Assembly (NCBI RefSeq): GCF_007474535.1
Contig: NZ_VKNW01000002.1
Location: 302,800-366,799, forward strand
Reading direction: 5' to 3'
From: Chryseobacterium echinoideorum
Lineage (GTDB): Bacteria > Bacteroidota > Bacteroidia > Flavobacteriales > Weeksellaceae
Length of the DNA stretch: 64,000 nucleotides
Numbering within the stretch: position 1 is the stretch's first letter; the number at the start of each line of letters is the position of its first letter. A program made the translations under genes and the position numbers. This document shows, in pieces, positions 17,701 through 24,529 of this stretch. Below the pieces are notes generated by a model. That model was not told the origin of the DNA and made no database searches. It was given only the letters and a program-made list of their open reading frames with translations.

Positions 17701-18094
17701 ATTACAGCTTTATCAGAAACTGGCTGAAATTAATAATGAAACAGATCTGCAGAAATTTGAATCTGAACTGAAAGACCGTTTCGGAGAGTTACCCAAAGAG
17801 GCGGTTAACTTACTGAAAAGTGTGTCATTAAAATGGCTTGCTTCAGATATTGGTTTTGAGAAAATTGTCATGAAAAACGGAATTTTTCTAGGCTATTTTC
17901 CCGGAAATCCACAAGATAAGTTTTATCAGACCGATAAATTCCGTCATATTATTTCGTATCTCACCCAAAATCCTGCTCAGGCTCAGCTCAAAGAGAAAAT
18001 AGCAAAAGACGGAAATCAACTGATGATGCGAAAAGATAAAGTGAAAAATGTGGATGAAGTGAATGTATTGCTTCGATCTATTTTGGGACAGTGA
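14732..18094 (+). CDS. mfd: Transcription-repair coupling factor Mfd
   Basis: ATP-driven translocase that removes RNA polymerase stalled at DNA lesions and recruits UvrA. With the start at ATG 14732 it has 1120 residues. Order of parts: UvrB-like N-terminal region (GSAGSSASVVAAEVF, FPATHLEPYQ), a CarD-like RNA polymerase-interacting domain near 431-500 (IGDYIAHIDHGIGKF), then the RecG-like motor with Walker A CGDVGFGKTE near 583, DEEHKFGV near 685, TATPIPRTL near 712, MRGRVGRSNRKAF near 855, and the C-terminal TRCF domain. The frame stays open upstream to a TTG at 14666, but that codon lies inside the promoter box, so I take the ATG preceding QLKNISENFLPDLL. It is probably a single transcript. 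Confidence 0.95.
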   Translation: MQLKNISENFLPDLLKKEFGKEILQSTDNHPHLLVKGSAGSSASVVAAEVFLTLNKTILFLLDEKEEALYANTEMEDLLGHENVLYFPATHLEPYQVEKTQNANLVLRTEVLNKINSDQSPKMIVAFMGALSEKVLKKEDFKAISHHIKVGDQLNFDFVDELLNHYQFHQTDFVSEPGEFSVRGGIVDVFSYSNEKPYRITFFGNEVENIKTFDIETQLSVDKVNDFQLVSNMNFSVSGTKVSLLEILPKDTVIASKNAVVGLQKIKSFYEKSLEKYENLNKDISHRTPNELFISDEDFLFDYKKFKTIDFSSVGIDAMKSFDVKLNQTTQPSFHKNFEMLIENLLEKQEQDYDLWISFSSEKQKDRLESIFEELGHQVSFKSFKSELHEGFVDQDHKILIYTDHQIFDRYQRYKAKNAFAKSEQLTLKDLMSLKIGDYIAHIDHGIGKFMGLVKVNNDGKIQECFKLTYKNGDLLYVSIHSLHKISKYNGPDGKEVVLSKLGSPAWKSLKQKTKAKVKQIAFDLIKLYAERKTAKGFAFSPDSYLQNELEASFVYEDTPDQEKATIDVKSDMEDDGVMDRLVCGDVGFGKTEVAIRAAFKAATDGKQVAVLVPTTILAFQHYRSFKDRLKDFPVNISYMNRFRTTKQKNETIEGLKNGKVDIVIGTHQLTSEKVKFKDLGLLIIDEEHKFGVAVKDKLKTLKSNIDTLTLTATPIPRTLQFSLMAARDLSVIKTPPPNRQPVDTQIIGFNEELIRDAVSYELQRDGQVYFINNRVENLKDIAGLIQRLVPDARVITGHGQMDGKQLEQNVLDFMEGKYDVLVSTTIVESGVDVPNANTIFINDAQRFGMADLHQMRGRVGRSNRKAFCYLITPPFDMMTSDARKRLEAIEQFSDLGSGFQIAMKDLEIRGAGDLLGGEQSGFINEMGFETYQKLMQEALEELKDDKDFENLFENEEERQKLFKSVKEVNIDTDLELMLPDSYVSSTEERLQLYQKLAEINNETDLQKFESELKDRFGELPKEAVNLLKSVSLKWLASDIGFEKIVMKNGIFLGYFPGNPQDKFYQTDKFRHIISYLTQNPAQAQLKEKIAKDGNQLMMRKDKVKNVDEVNVLLRSILGQ

Positions 18095-18180
18095 TTATTG
18101 TTTAGTTTATTTGATGTTTAATAAAATTATTTTTTTAATGCGAAATTTTCAATTTATATCCTTTGATTTTGAAAAATAAT

Positions 18181-18188
18181 TATATTTG
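18181..18188 (+). promoter_or_regulatory. -7 box ahead of the lipoprotein gene at 18209
   Basis: TATATTTG, 20 bases before the ATG. A TTTG at 18162-18165 sits upstream with a rather short 15-base spacer. Confidence 0.5.
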
Positions 18189-18208
18189 TGCCAAAATAAA
18201 TTAAAACT

Positions 18209-19102
18209 ATGATTAAAAATTATTTTGTTAAAGCTGCCGCAATTCTTGCGATGGGTTTTATGTTTTCTTGCGATAATACGACAGACGATCCTATTAACAA
18301 CAATAAGAACAATCCAAATAATCCCAATAACGGAGGCGGAAGTACTGCCACAATTACTGGACCGAGGATTTTACATAAAATCACTGCAAACAACATCATC
18401 AATCAGGAGTATGTCACCAATGGGACAATACTTGAAAAAGCAATTTTTAAAGAAACAAGTGCGGCTAATTCTTATATCATAGCAAAAGTTACCTACACAT
18501 CAGGTAAAATTACGAAAGTTAAGTTTGATCAGGAAGTTAACGGCTCTGTTCCTGCAAATAATATATCGCAAGAATATAATATCACTTACGATGCTAGCGG
18601 GAAAATCAATTTCACGACCTGCTATAGAACAATAGCTGGAGTTCCAAACTTTGATAGCGAATATACCTATACTTATGACGGAACCGGCAAAATGACAAAA
18701 ATTGTTGAAAAGAAAAAATCAGGAAATGCTTACTCATTCTTTTTCAATTATAATATCACCTATACTGGCAACAATATTTCAAAAATGATTATGGAAAATG
18801 GAATGACCAATTCTGCGGGAGTTCCGGATATGTCAACAGTGTTTACATCAACCTATAATTATAGTAGTTATGACAGTAAAATAAATCCGTATAATACGTT
18901 ACCAAAAGAATTTTTTGTTGTTTGGAGTTTATATCATCCTTTTAATTTTTATTCTTTATCGGCTAATAACCTTACAGATTTCAGTATTGTTACACCTCCA
19001 GCTCCTGCAATTCCTGGAACGCTTAACTATCTGTATGATTCTCAGAATTATCCGGTTTCTGATCAGTCACAGTCACAGAAATATATTTACAAAGCTTTGT
19101 AA
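18209..19102 (+). CDS. Lipoprotein with repeated YD-like beta segments, paralog of the next gene
   Basis: A 297-residue lipoprotein: hydrophobic signal, lipobox MFSC (Cys near residue 21), then a Asn/Asp-rich spacer (DNTTDDPINNNKNNPNNPNN). The mature domain starts with TGPRILHKITANN and holds alternating strands such as YNITYDASGKINF, YTYTYDGTGKMTKIVEK and YNITYTGNNISKM, the pattern of YD/RHS-like beta strands. The C-terminus ends QKYIYKAL. The next gene encodes a protein of the same build (GPRALSREVT, YNLTYSSTTGKL, VNYFYKPL end), so the pair is a tandem duplication. It is probably on the outer membrane; the function is unknown. Confidence 0.7.
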   Translation: MIKNYFVKAAAILAMGFMFSCDNTTDDPINNNKNNPNNPNNGGGSTATITGPRILHKITANNIINQEYVTNGTILEKAIFKETSAANSYIIAKVTYTSGKITKVKFDQEVNGSVPANNISQEYNITYDASGKINFTTCYRTIAGVPNFDSEYTYTYDGTGKMTKIVEKKKSGNAYSFFFNYNITYTGNNISKMIMENGMTNSAGVPDMSTVFTSTYNYSSYDSKINPYNTLPKEFFVVWSLYHPFNFYSLSANNLTDFSIVTPPAPAIPGTLNYLYDSQNYPVSDQSQSQKYIYKAL

Positions 19103-19167
19103 TTTTATATTTGTTGTATTTCTTGTGATAATATCTGCAAAAATGTAATTTTTATACAAAAAAAAAT

Positions 19168-19175
19168 TATATTTG
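19168..19175 (+). promoter_or_regulatory. -7 box ahead of the lipoprotein gene at 19203
   Basis: TATATTTG, 27 bases before the ATG and preceded by an A tract. It suggests that the second paralog can be transcribed by itself. Confidence 0.45.
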
Positions 19176-19202
19176 TAGAAAATTATATAATCCCAATTAG
19201 AA

Positions 19203-20120
19203 ATGAAAAAACTTTTCTATTTTGTTTTACTAATAGCAGGTTTGTCTTCTATACACTCTTGTAAAGATTTGGTAAATGAAGAAGGTGATCCGCTTTTGGA
19301 TCTGAATGATAATACGGGGCTTATCGGGCCAAGAGCTTTATCCAGAGAGGTTACCGATGTTGGTACAATTGCAGAATATCAATACAGTGGTCTTCTTCTG
19401 ACTAAGGTATTAACTGAAAAAAATTCTGTAACCAATATTGAATGGAGCGGTGATAAAATAAGCAAAATTACTTACTATGGGTTTTTGGATTCTGATGGAG
19501 ATGGCATTTTAGATACAGACAGTACTTCTTATACGCAGCAATTTACTTATGGAAATTTAGGAAGACTTACATTGATTTCAGAAAACAGAACAACTTACAC
19601 AAAAGCACCGGGAACACCTCCGCAACCTTGGGTTGTTTTAGCAAAAAGAAAAGCATTATACAATCTTACCTATAGTTCTACAACCGGGAAGCTTGCTTCT
19701 ATCGTGATGAAAGACGGTCCGGATGCAGGAAGTTCTTTTACTTATACCGATTATTCAAAAGCTACTTTTACTTATTTAGGAGATAATGTGTCTTCTGTTT
19801 TAAAAGAAATCGGCGTACTCAACGGTGGTACATTTGATCCTCCTACACAAAAATATGGCTTTGAATTTACCAATTATGATGCTAAAATCAATGCTTACAC
19901 TCTACTTCCTTTTGAGTATAAGGTTTCAAATTTGATCTCTACAGAAATCAATGACAAAAGAAGTATGATTTTATCACCAAACAATCCTAAAAGAGTATCG
20001 GTTACAGATTTAATGGTGCCAATTCCAACTCCTGTTGTTTTCTCTACAGATTATAAATATGATCCTCAAACTTATGTTACACAAGGCTTCCTTGTAAATT
20101 ATTTTTACAAACCTCTATAG
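19203..20120 (+). CDS. Lipoprotein, second member of the tandem pair
   Basis: A 305-residue lipoprotein with signal peptide and lipobox IHSC (Cys20), followed by KDLVNEEGDP, an acidic spacer. The mature part starts IGPRALSREVTDVGTIAEYQYSG and has the same strand pattern as its upstream neighbour: ISKITYYGFLDSDGDG, QFTYGNLGRLTLISENRTTY, YNLTYSSTTGKLASIV. DSDGDGILDTDS near residues 97-108 resembles a calcium-binding DxDxDG loop, which the neighbour lacks. The end is LVNYFYKPL. No enzyme motif is seen. A terminator follows immediately. Confidence 0.7.
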   Translation: MKKLFYFVLLIAGLSSIHSCKDLVNEEGDPLLDLNDNTGLIGPRALSREVTDVGTIAEYQYSGLLLTKVLTEKNSVTNIEWSGDKISKITYYGFLDSDGDGILDTDSTSYTQQFTYGNLGRLTLISENRTTYTKAPGTPPQPWVVLAKRKALYNLTYSSTTGKLASIVMKDGPDAGSSFTYTDYSKATFTYLGDNVSSVLKEIGVLNGGTFDPPTQKYGFEFTNYDAKINAYTLLPFEYKVSNLISTEINDKRSMILSPNNPKRVSVTDLMVPIPTPVVFSTDYKYDPQTYVTQGFLVNYFYKPL

Positions 20121-20144
20121 ACAATAAGTTATTAAAATATTTTT

Positions 20145-20175
20145 AGCTCAATCCTTTCGTGGGTTGAGCTTTTTG
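20145..20175 (+). terminator. Terminator after the lipoprotein pair
   Basis: A 10-bp stem (AGCTCAATCC with GGGTTGAGCT, one T-G pair) and a TTTCGT loop, followed by TTTTTG. It starts 25 bases after the stop codon at 20120 and lies just ahead of the pth promoter. Confidence 0.85.
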
Positions 20176-20188
20176 TTTTATAAACTCT

Positions 20189-20196
20189 TAATTTTG
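20189..20196 (+). promoter_or_regulatory. -7 box of pth
   Basis: TAATTTTG, 14 bases before the ATG. The upstream terminator makes an own promoter for pth necessary. Confidence 0.5.
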
Positions 20197-20210
20197 CAAA
20201 AAATAATTTC

Positions 20211-20774
20211 ATGAAGTATTTAATTGTTGGTCTTGGCAATAAAGGAGCAGAGTATGAAAATACCCGTCATAATATAGGCTTTAAAGTGGCTGATAAAATC
20301 GCTGAAAATCTGGAAGTTTCTTTCAATACAACCAATTTTGGATGGATGGCGGAAGGTAAATATAAAGGCAGAAAAGTGTTTGTTCTAAAACCGGATACTT
20401 ACATGAACCTCTCCGGAAACGCCGTAAAATACTGGATGCAGAAAGAAAATATTCCGTTGGAAAATGTAATGATTGTTACCGATGATCTGGCTTTGCCATT
20501 CGGAATTTTGAGAATGAAAATGAAAGGTTCTGATGCGGGTCACAACGGACTGAAGAATATTCAGGAGATTTTGCAGACTCAAAATTATGCGAGACTTCGC
20601 TTTGGAATTTCAGCGGAATTTTCTGAAGGAAGGCAGGTAGACTATGTTTTGGGAAGCTGGAACGAAGAAGAGAGTGAAAAGCTCCCTGAAAGAATTGAAA
20701 AGTTTGCAAAAGCATGTCTTTCATTTGTTTTTGCAGGAATCAATAATACGATGTCTGCATTTAACGGAAAATAA
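20211..20774 (+). CDS. pth: Peptidyl-tRNA hydrolase
   Basis: Releases peptides from tRNAs that dropped off ribosomes and recycles the tRNA; essential in most bacteria. The 187 residues match bacterial Pth: GLGNKGAEYENTRHNIGF with Asn10 and catalytic His20, KPDTYMNLSG near 63-72, VTDDLALPFGILRMKMKGSDAGHNGLKNI near 88-118 with the catalytic Asp and substrate-binding Asn, and YARLRFGIS. The protein is complete and of usual length. It converges on the SulP gene across a shared GC-rich hairpin. Confidence 0.95.
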   Translation: MKYLIVGLGNKGAEYENTRHNIGFKVADKIAENLEVSFNTTNFGWMAEGKYKGRKVFVLKPDTYMNLSGNAVKYWMQKENIPLENVMIVTDDLALPFGILRMKMKGSDAGHNGLKNIQEILQTQNYARLRFGISAEFSEGRQVDYVLGSWNEEESEKLPERIEKFAKACLSFVFAGINNTMSAFNGK

Positions 20775-20776
20775 AA

Positions 20777-20803
20777 TCCGCCGCAAGCAAAGCTTGCGGC
20801 GGA
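20777..20803 (-). terminator. GC-rich hairpin between pth and the SulP gene
   Basis: A perfect 12-bp stem (TCCGCCGCAAGC with GCTTGCGGCGGA) with a three-base loop, the most GC-rich spot in the area. On the minus strand it is followed by TTTTATTTT, so it best serves the SulP unit. On the plus strand it starts 2 bases after the pth stop but lacks a T run, so it is a weaker terminator or 3'-end block there. Confidence 0.75.
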
Positions 20804-20862
20804 AATGATATGGATGCTAAAATTAAATTGCCTATAATGAGATTATAACATCTGTTTAAGAA

Positions 20863-22449
20863 TTATATTGTTCTTTTGTGAGTCACTTTTACATGGGAAT
20901 GCTGATCATTTGCATATTCTCTATATGAAGTCTTAAACCCTTCCAAACGCACATCTATATTATCTTCTACAGCTCTTACATTGGCAAAATCTTCTATCAT
21001 TTCTATGATATCATCAGAAATGTAGGAGGTTTTACTCGCATTAATAATCACTTTAGAGTTTGATTCTATATTTTTAAGCGTTTTTTTTATGGCAGCTTTG
21101 TTTAAAAAAGAAACCTCTTCAGCAAGATTTATCCTTACCTCATCTGCGCCTTCAAGTTGCTCTTTACTGAAATAGTAAGCCCTTTTCATATTTCCTTGTA
21201 ATAAGTAAAATATAGAGAAACCAATTCCTAACGCAACGCCTTTTAGAAGATCTAAAGCTACAACAGCAATTAACGTGGCAATAAATGGTAAAAACTGATA
21301 CTTTCCTTTTTCCCAGAAATGTTTCAGTTTAGCAGGGCTTGCTAATTTGTAACCTACTATCAGCAGTACAGCTGCCAATGTAGCCAAAGGAATTTTATTA
21401 AGCAGAAAAGGAATTGTAAGCACACAGATCAACATAAATATACCGTGGATGATGGCAGAGCTTTTATTGGTTGCACCTGCACTGGCATTGGCAGAAGATC
21501 TTACCACAACCGAAGTCATTGGTAATCCTCCAATGAATGAAGAAATCAGGTTTCCTATTCCCTGAGCTTTCAGCTCTAAATTGGTATCTGTAATTCTTTT
21601 GTGCACATCCATTCTGTCTGATGCTTCTATACAAAGCAGCGTCTCTATAGAGGCTACGATAGCTATGGTTGCTCCTAAAAGCCAGACATCAAAATTCAGA
21701 AATCCTTTAAAATCAGGAAATGTAATTAATTTTTTGAAGTCTTCAGTAGATTCCGGAACAGGCAAGTTCACCAGATGTTCTTTCGCAATTTCTAAAGAGC
21801 TGCCTTTAAAAACTTCATTCAAAAGAATTCCTACCGCTACTGCTACTAAAGCTCCCGGAAGCATTTTTATTCTTTTTAATAGGTGAACTTTATCCCAGAT
21901 GATAAGAATGGCAAGAGAAACCAGAGTAACAATTACTGCTCCCGGAGAAATGGCATTGCTAAGATTGTTTAAATATTCCTGAAGATTAAAACCGTCAAAA
22001 ATTCTTTGATTACCTTCAAAATCTCTATCATAGCCCACAGAATGGGGAATTTGTTTCAAAATAATGATGACCCCAATACCTGCAAGCATTCCTTCTATCA
22101 CATTATTCGGGAAATAATTGGAAATGCTGCCGGCTCTTAAAAAACCAAGAACCAGTTGTATGACTCCCGCAATAATTCCTGCTACCAAAAATAGTTCGAA
22201 GCTTCCCAAATCTGTAATTCCTGCCAAAACAATTGCCGCGAGACCCGCAGCCGGACCAGAAACAGAAACATGGGAGTTGCTCAAAAAACCAATAACAAGG
22301 CCACCTACGATACCTGCAATAATTCCTGATAGTGGTGGCGCTCCGGAAGCGAGTGCAATTCCCAAACACAAAGGAAGAGCTACCAGAAATACGACTAATC
22401 CGGATGGCAGATTTTGTTTAAAATCTGCAAAAAATGAAACTTTTTTCAT
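20863..22449 (-). CDS. SulP family anion transporter with STAS domain (likely bicarbonate)
   Basis: A 528-residue inner-membrane transporter. The N-terminal LPSGLVVFLVALPLCLGIALASGAPPLSGIIAGIVGG is the SulP signature (helix 1 region). About 10-14 hydrophobic segments fill residues 15-415; SSFIGGLPMTSVVVRSSANASAGATNKSSAIIHG near 308-340 is the conserved SulP block. The C-terminus (about 430-510) is a STAS-like domain, with VIINASKTSYISDDIIEMIEDF. SulP proteins carry sulfate, bicarbonate or other anions. Its position after a beta-carbonic anhydrase gene suggests bicarbonate uptake, which is inference. It is probably the last gene of the can unit. Confidence 0.88.
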   Translation of the reverse strand: MKKVSFFADFKQNLPSGLVVFLVALPLCLGIALASGAPPLSGIIAGIVGGLVIGFLSNSHVSVSGPAAGLAAIVLAGITDLGSFELFLVAGIIAGVIQLVLGFLRAGSISNYFPNNVIEGMLAGIGVIIILKQIPHSVGYDRDFEGNQRIFDGFNLQEYLNNLSNAISPGAVIVTLVSLAILIIWDKVHLLKRIKMLPGALVAVAVGILLNEVFKGSSLEIAKEHLVNLPVPESTEDFKKLITFPDFKGFLNFDVWLLGATIAIVASIETLLCIEASDRMDVHKRITDTNLELKAQGIGNLISSFIGGLPMTSVVVRSSANASAGATNKSSAIIHGIFMLICVLTIPFLLNKIPLATLAAVLLIVGYKLASPAKLKHFWEKGKYQFLPFIATLIAVVALDLLKGVALGIGFSIFYLLQGNMKRAYYFSKEQLEGADEVRINLAEEVSFLNKAAIKKTLKNIESNSKVIINASKTSYISDDIIEMIEDFANVRAVEDNIDVRLEGFKTSYREYANDQHSHVKVTHKRTI

Positions 22450-22555
22450 TACTTAGTTTAATATAATAATTATGAAATGACAATACGCCTATATGAAAAT
22501 ATAAGCACATTAGATCAGGCAATTAATAACTTTTAATTGCTATAAAATATTAATG

Positions 22556-22828
22556 TTAAACTTCCGGAGGCGGTGAAAATATAGAAATAAAAGGACTTAG
22601 ATGTGTAGAAACATCTCTTTGTACGAATTTGTTCTTTTTGTTTTCTATAGATTGTTTTAACAATATATAATCACTGCATTTGTAAGGTTTAGGAGGGAAT
22701 TTTTCATTAAAATTCGCAGTATTGTTCTTTACCTCTTCTTCGATTATATTATTGTTAAGTGTGGTAAGATTCCAATCAAACATTACAGCCAAACTAGGCA
22801 ATACGATAAAGTTGACAAAAATTGCCAA
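22556..22828 (-). CDS. Small membrane protein between can and SulP, without an ATG start
   Basis: About 90 residues from the TTG at 22828. Residues 1-15 are hydrophobic (MAIFVNFIVLPSLAVMF), followed by a polar, Lys/Asn-rich tail with CSDYILLKQSIENKKN and a Pro-rich end. The same frame stays open up to the can stop codon at 22868 and encodes NTLLKYTGILTL just before, which would complete a normal transmembrane helix. No ATG opens this longer version; the upstream codons are ATC, CTG and TTG. The gene may be translated from a non-standard start by coupling to can, or it may have lost its ATG. The function is unknown; position suggests a partner of the anion transporter. Confidence 0.55.
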   Translation of the reverse strand: MAIFVNFIVLPSLAVMFDWNLTTLNNNIIEEEVKNNTANFNEKFPPKPYKCSDYILLKQSIENKKNKFVQRDVSTHLSPFISIFSPPPEV

Positions 22829-22867
22829 TGTTAAAATGCCCGTGTATTTCAGTAATGTATTGATGTC

Positions 22868-23551
22868 TTAGTCTTTTAAGTTAATATTGTTTTTTCTGCT
22901 CATTACCCATTCAGAATTGGTAAGATCATAAACTTTCTGAATATCTTTTAATATTTTTTCAAAGTCAATATTCAGATCAATAATTTTTCCTGTTTCCAGA
23001 TCGAAAACCCAGCCATGTACAATAGGATACTGTTCTAAAATATATCTTTCCTGCACCACTGCCATTTTTACTACATTCACACACTGCTCTTGTACATTAA
23101 GCTCAATCAGGCGGTTGTATCTCTGGTGTTCGTTTTCTATTCCATCCAGCTCAGCTTGATGCAATCTATACACATCTCTGATGTTTCTCAGCCAAGGATT
23201 CATCAATCCGTAATCCTGTGGAGTCATTGCCGCTTTTACGCCACCACATCCGTAATGTCCGCAAACAATAATGTGTTTTACTTTTAAATGTTGCACTGCA
23301 TATTGGATTACAGCTGTAGAACTCATATCAAGAGTGTTTACAACATTAGCAATGTTGCGGTGGACGAAAATTTCACCAGGACCTGCTCCCATAAGCTCTT
23401 CTGCGGTTACTCTGGAATCACTGCATCCAATGTACAGATAATCAGGTGCTTGTCCTGAAGATAATTTCTTAAAAAAGTCAGCATCTTCGCCTAACTTCTT
23501 CTCAATCCACGTCTTGTTGTTTTCAAAAATTTTGTTGTACTTTTGAGACAT
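22868..23551 (-). CDS. can: Beta-class carbonic anhydrase
   Basis: Zinc enzyme that interconverts CO2 and bicarbonate in the cytoplasm. The 227 residues carry the full beta-class metal site: Cys43 and Asp45 in YIGCSDSRV, His99 and Cys102 in IVCGHYGCGGV. The HRNIANVV block near 64-71 and the C-terminal GWVFDLETGKI segment are also typical. It resembles the E. coli Can type in length. It heads a minus-strand unit with a small membrane protein and a SulP transporter, consistent with supplying or using bicarbonate at the membrane. A weak TATATTTA (one mismatch to the -7 box) lies upstream. Confidence 0.95.
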   Translation of the reverse strand: MSQKYNKIFENNKTWIEKKLGEDADFFKKLSSGQAPDYLYIGCSDSRVTAEELMGAGPGEIFVHRNIANVVNTLDMSSTAVIQYAVQHLKVKHIIVCGHYGCGGVKAAMTPQDYGLMNPWLRNIRDVYRLHQAELDGIENEHQRYNRLIELNVQEQCVNVVKMAVVQERYILEQYPIVHGWVFDLETGKIIDLNIDFEKILKDIQKVYDLTNSEWVMSRKNNINLKD

Positions 23552-23647
23552 TTAGTTATTTTTTTAAATTAAACGCATAAATATAATAAAAATTAATTTA
23601 AAAAATCCTTTGTTAATCTGGGGTTTCTAGTTTCGGGAACACGCTTT

Positions 23648-24211
23648 TCAAACCATGTGATTGATGTATCCTTCTGTAGCATTTTCTTTCGAAATAATTT
23701 GTGCAGGATTACCGATAACTAAAGAATCTGCTGCAACATCTGAGTTTACATAAGCATTGGGAGCAATAAGCACATTGTCTCCAATCTTTATTTTTCCTAC
23801 AATTACTGCATTCGGACCAATCCAAACCTGATTCCCAATCTCAGGAACACCTTCATTTTTTCCTCTGTTAGCCTGTGCGATGGTTACTCCCTGTGCAACA
23901 TTGCAGTTTTTGCCGATTTTTGCTTTCGGATTAATTACTACTGTTCCCCAATGTCCTAAATAAAAGCCTTCTCCTATTTCGGTTTCCGGATAAATCTGAA
24001 AGCCATACTTAATCTGAAAATGTCTTAATAACAATCGCCAGAAAATGCCTGAAATTGATTTTTTTGAATGTTTTTGACATTTTCTTAAAAGAAAGACATA
24101 ATGCAGGTTCGGATTAATACATTTTATCCAAATCTCTTTGCCGGAAAGCCATTTTCCGCTTTCTCTGTAGAAATCTTTCTGTATTGTAGTGTGGTTTTTC
24201 ATATTGTGCAT
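23648..24211 (-). CDS. Serine acetyltransferase-like hexapeptide-repeat acyltransferase
   Basis: A 187-residue left-handed beta-helix protein. Residues 1-75 are a helical N-terminal part (WLSGKEIWIKCINPNLHYVF); residues 76-180 are hexapeptide repeats with IGEGFYLGHWGTVVINPKAKIGKNCNVAQGVTIAQ, where the His-Trp-Gly and nearby residues match the CysE/serine acetyltransferase type. Similar proteins in polysaccharide loci acetylate sugars. Given its position at the end of the glycan locus, sugar O-acetylation is as likely as O-acetylserine synthesis. It has its own promoter-like box. The start may be residue 1 (24211) or Met4 (24202). Confidence 0.75.
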   Translation of the reverse strand: MHNMKNHTTIQKDFYRESGKWLSGKEIWIKCINPNLHYVFLLRKCQKHSKKSISGIFWRLLLRHFQIKYGFQIYPETEIGEGFYLGHWGTVVINPKAKIGKNCNVAQGVTIAQANRGKNEGVPEIGNQVWIGPNAVIVGKIKIGDNVLIAPNAYVNSDVAADSLVIGNPAQIISKENATEGYINHMV

Positions 24212-24529
24212 TGTGTGAACAATAGATCAACTGAATTGTTGATTTATGTCAGTACAAAAATAAATAATTGTAATTGAAGTATGTTTAATTTTAAAAAGTG
24301 TTTTTTAGAAAAATGTTCTTCTCACCATCTGCTAGATTTTCTGCCAATAACTTCAGGCAGTGAGATGTTTGTGAATTAATTTACAAATTACTCAATCAAA
24401 ATTTAAACATGATGTATGTATAATATTAAACTCATAATGAAGATTAAATAGCCTTATAAAAGTGAAACAGAAATCTCGTTAATTTTTAAAAGGTACGATA
24501 TAACTTTGTTTTCAGTACAAAAATATCAG
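24212..24529. other. Intergenic stretch of 318 bases with a promoter and a 14-base direct repeat
   Basis: No gene is visible here. It holds a -7 box for the acyltransferase gene (24255-24262, minus strand) and a second copy of the same 14 bases (TCAGTACAAAAATA at 24249 and again at 24512). The rest is A+T rich with no strong terminator. Confidence 0.5.
24255..24262 (-). promoter_or_regulatory. -7 box ahead of the acyltransferase gene at 24211
   Basis: The minus strand reads TATTTTTG, 43 bases before the first ATG. It suggests that this gene is transcribed apart from the long glycosyltransferase operon. Confidence 0.45.
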
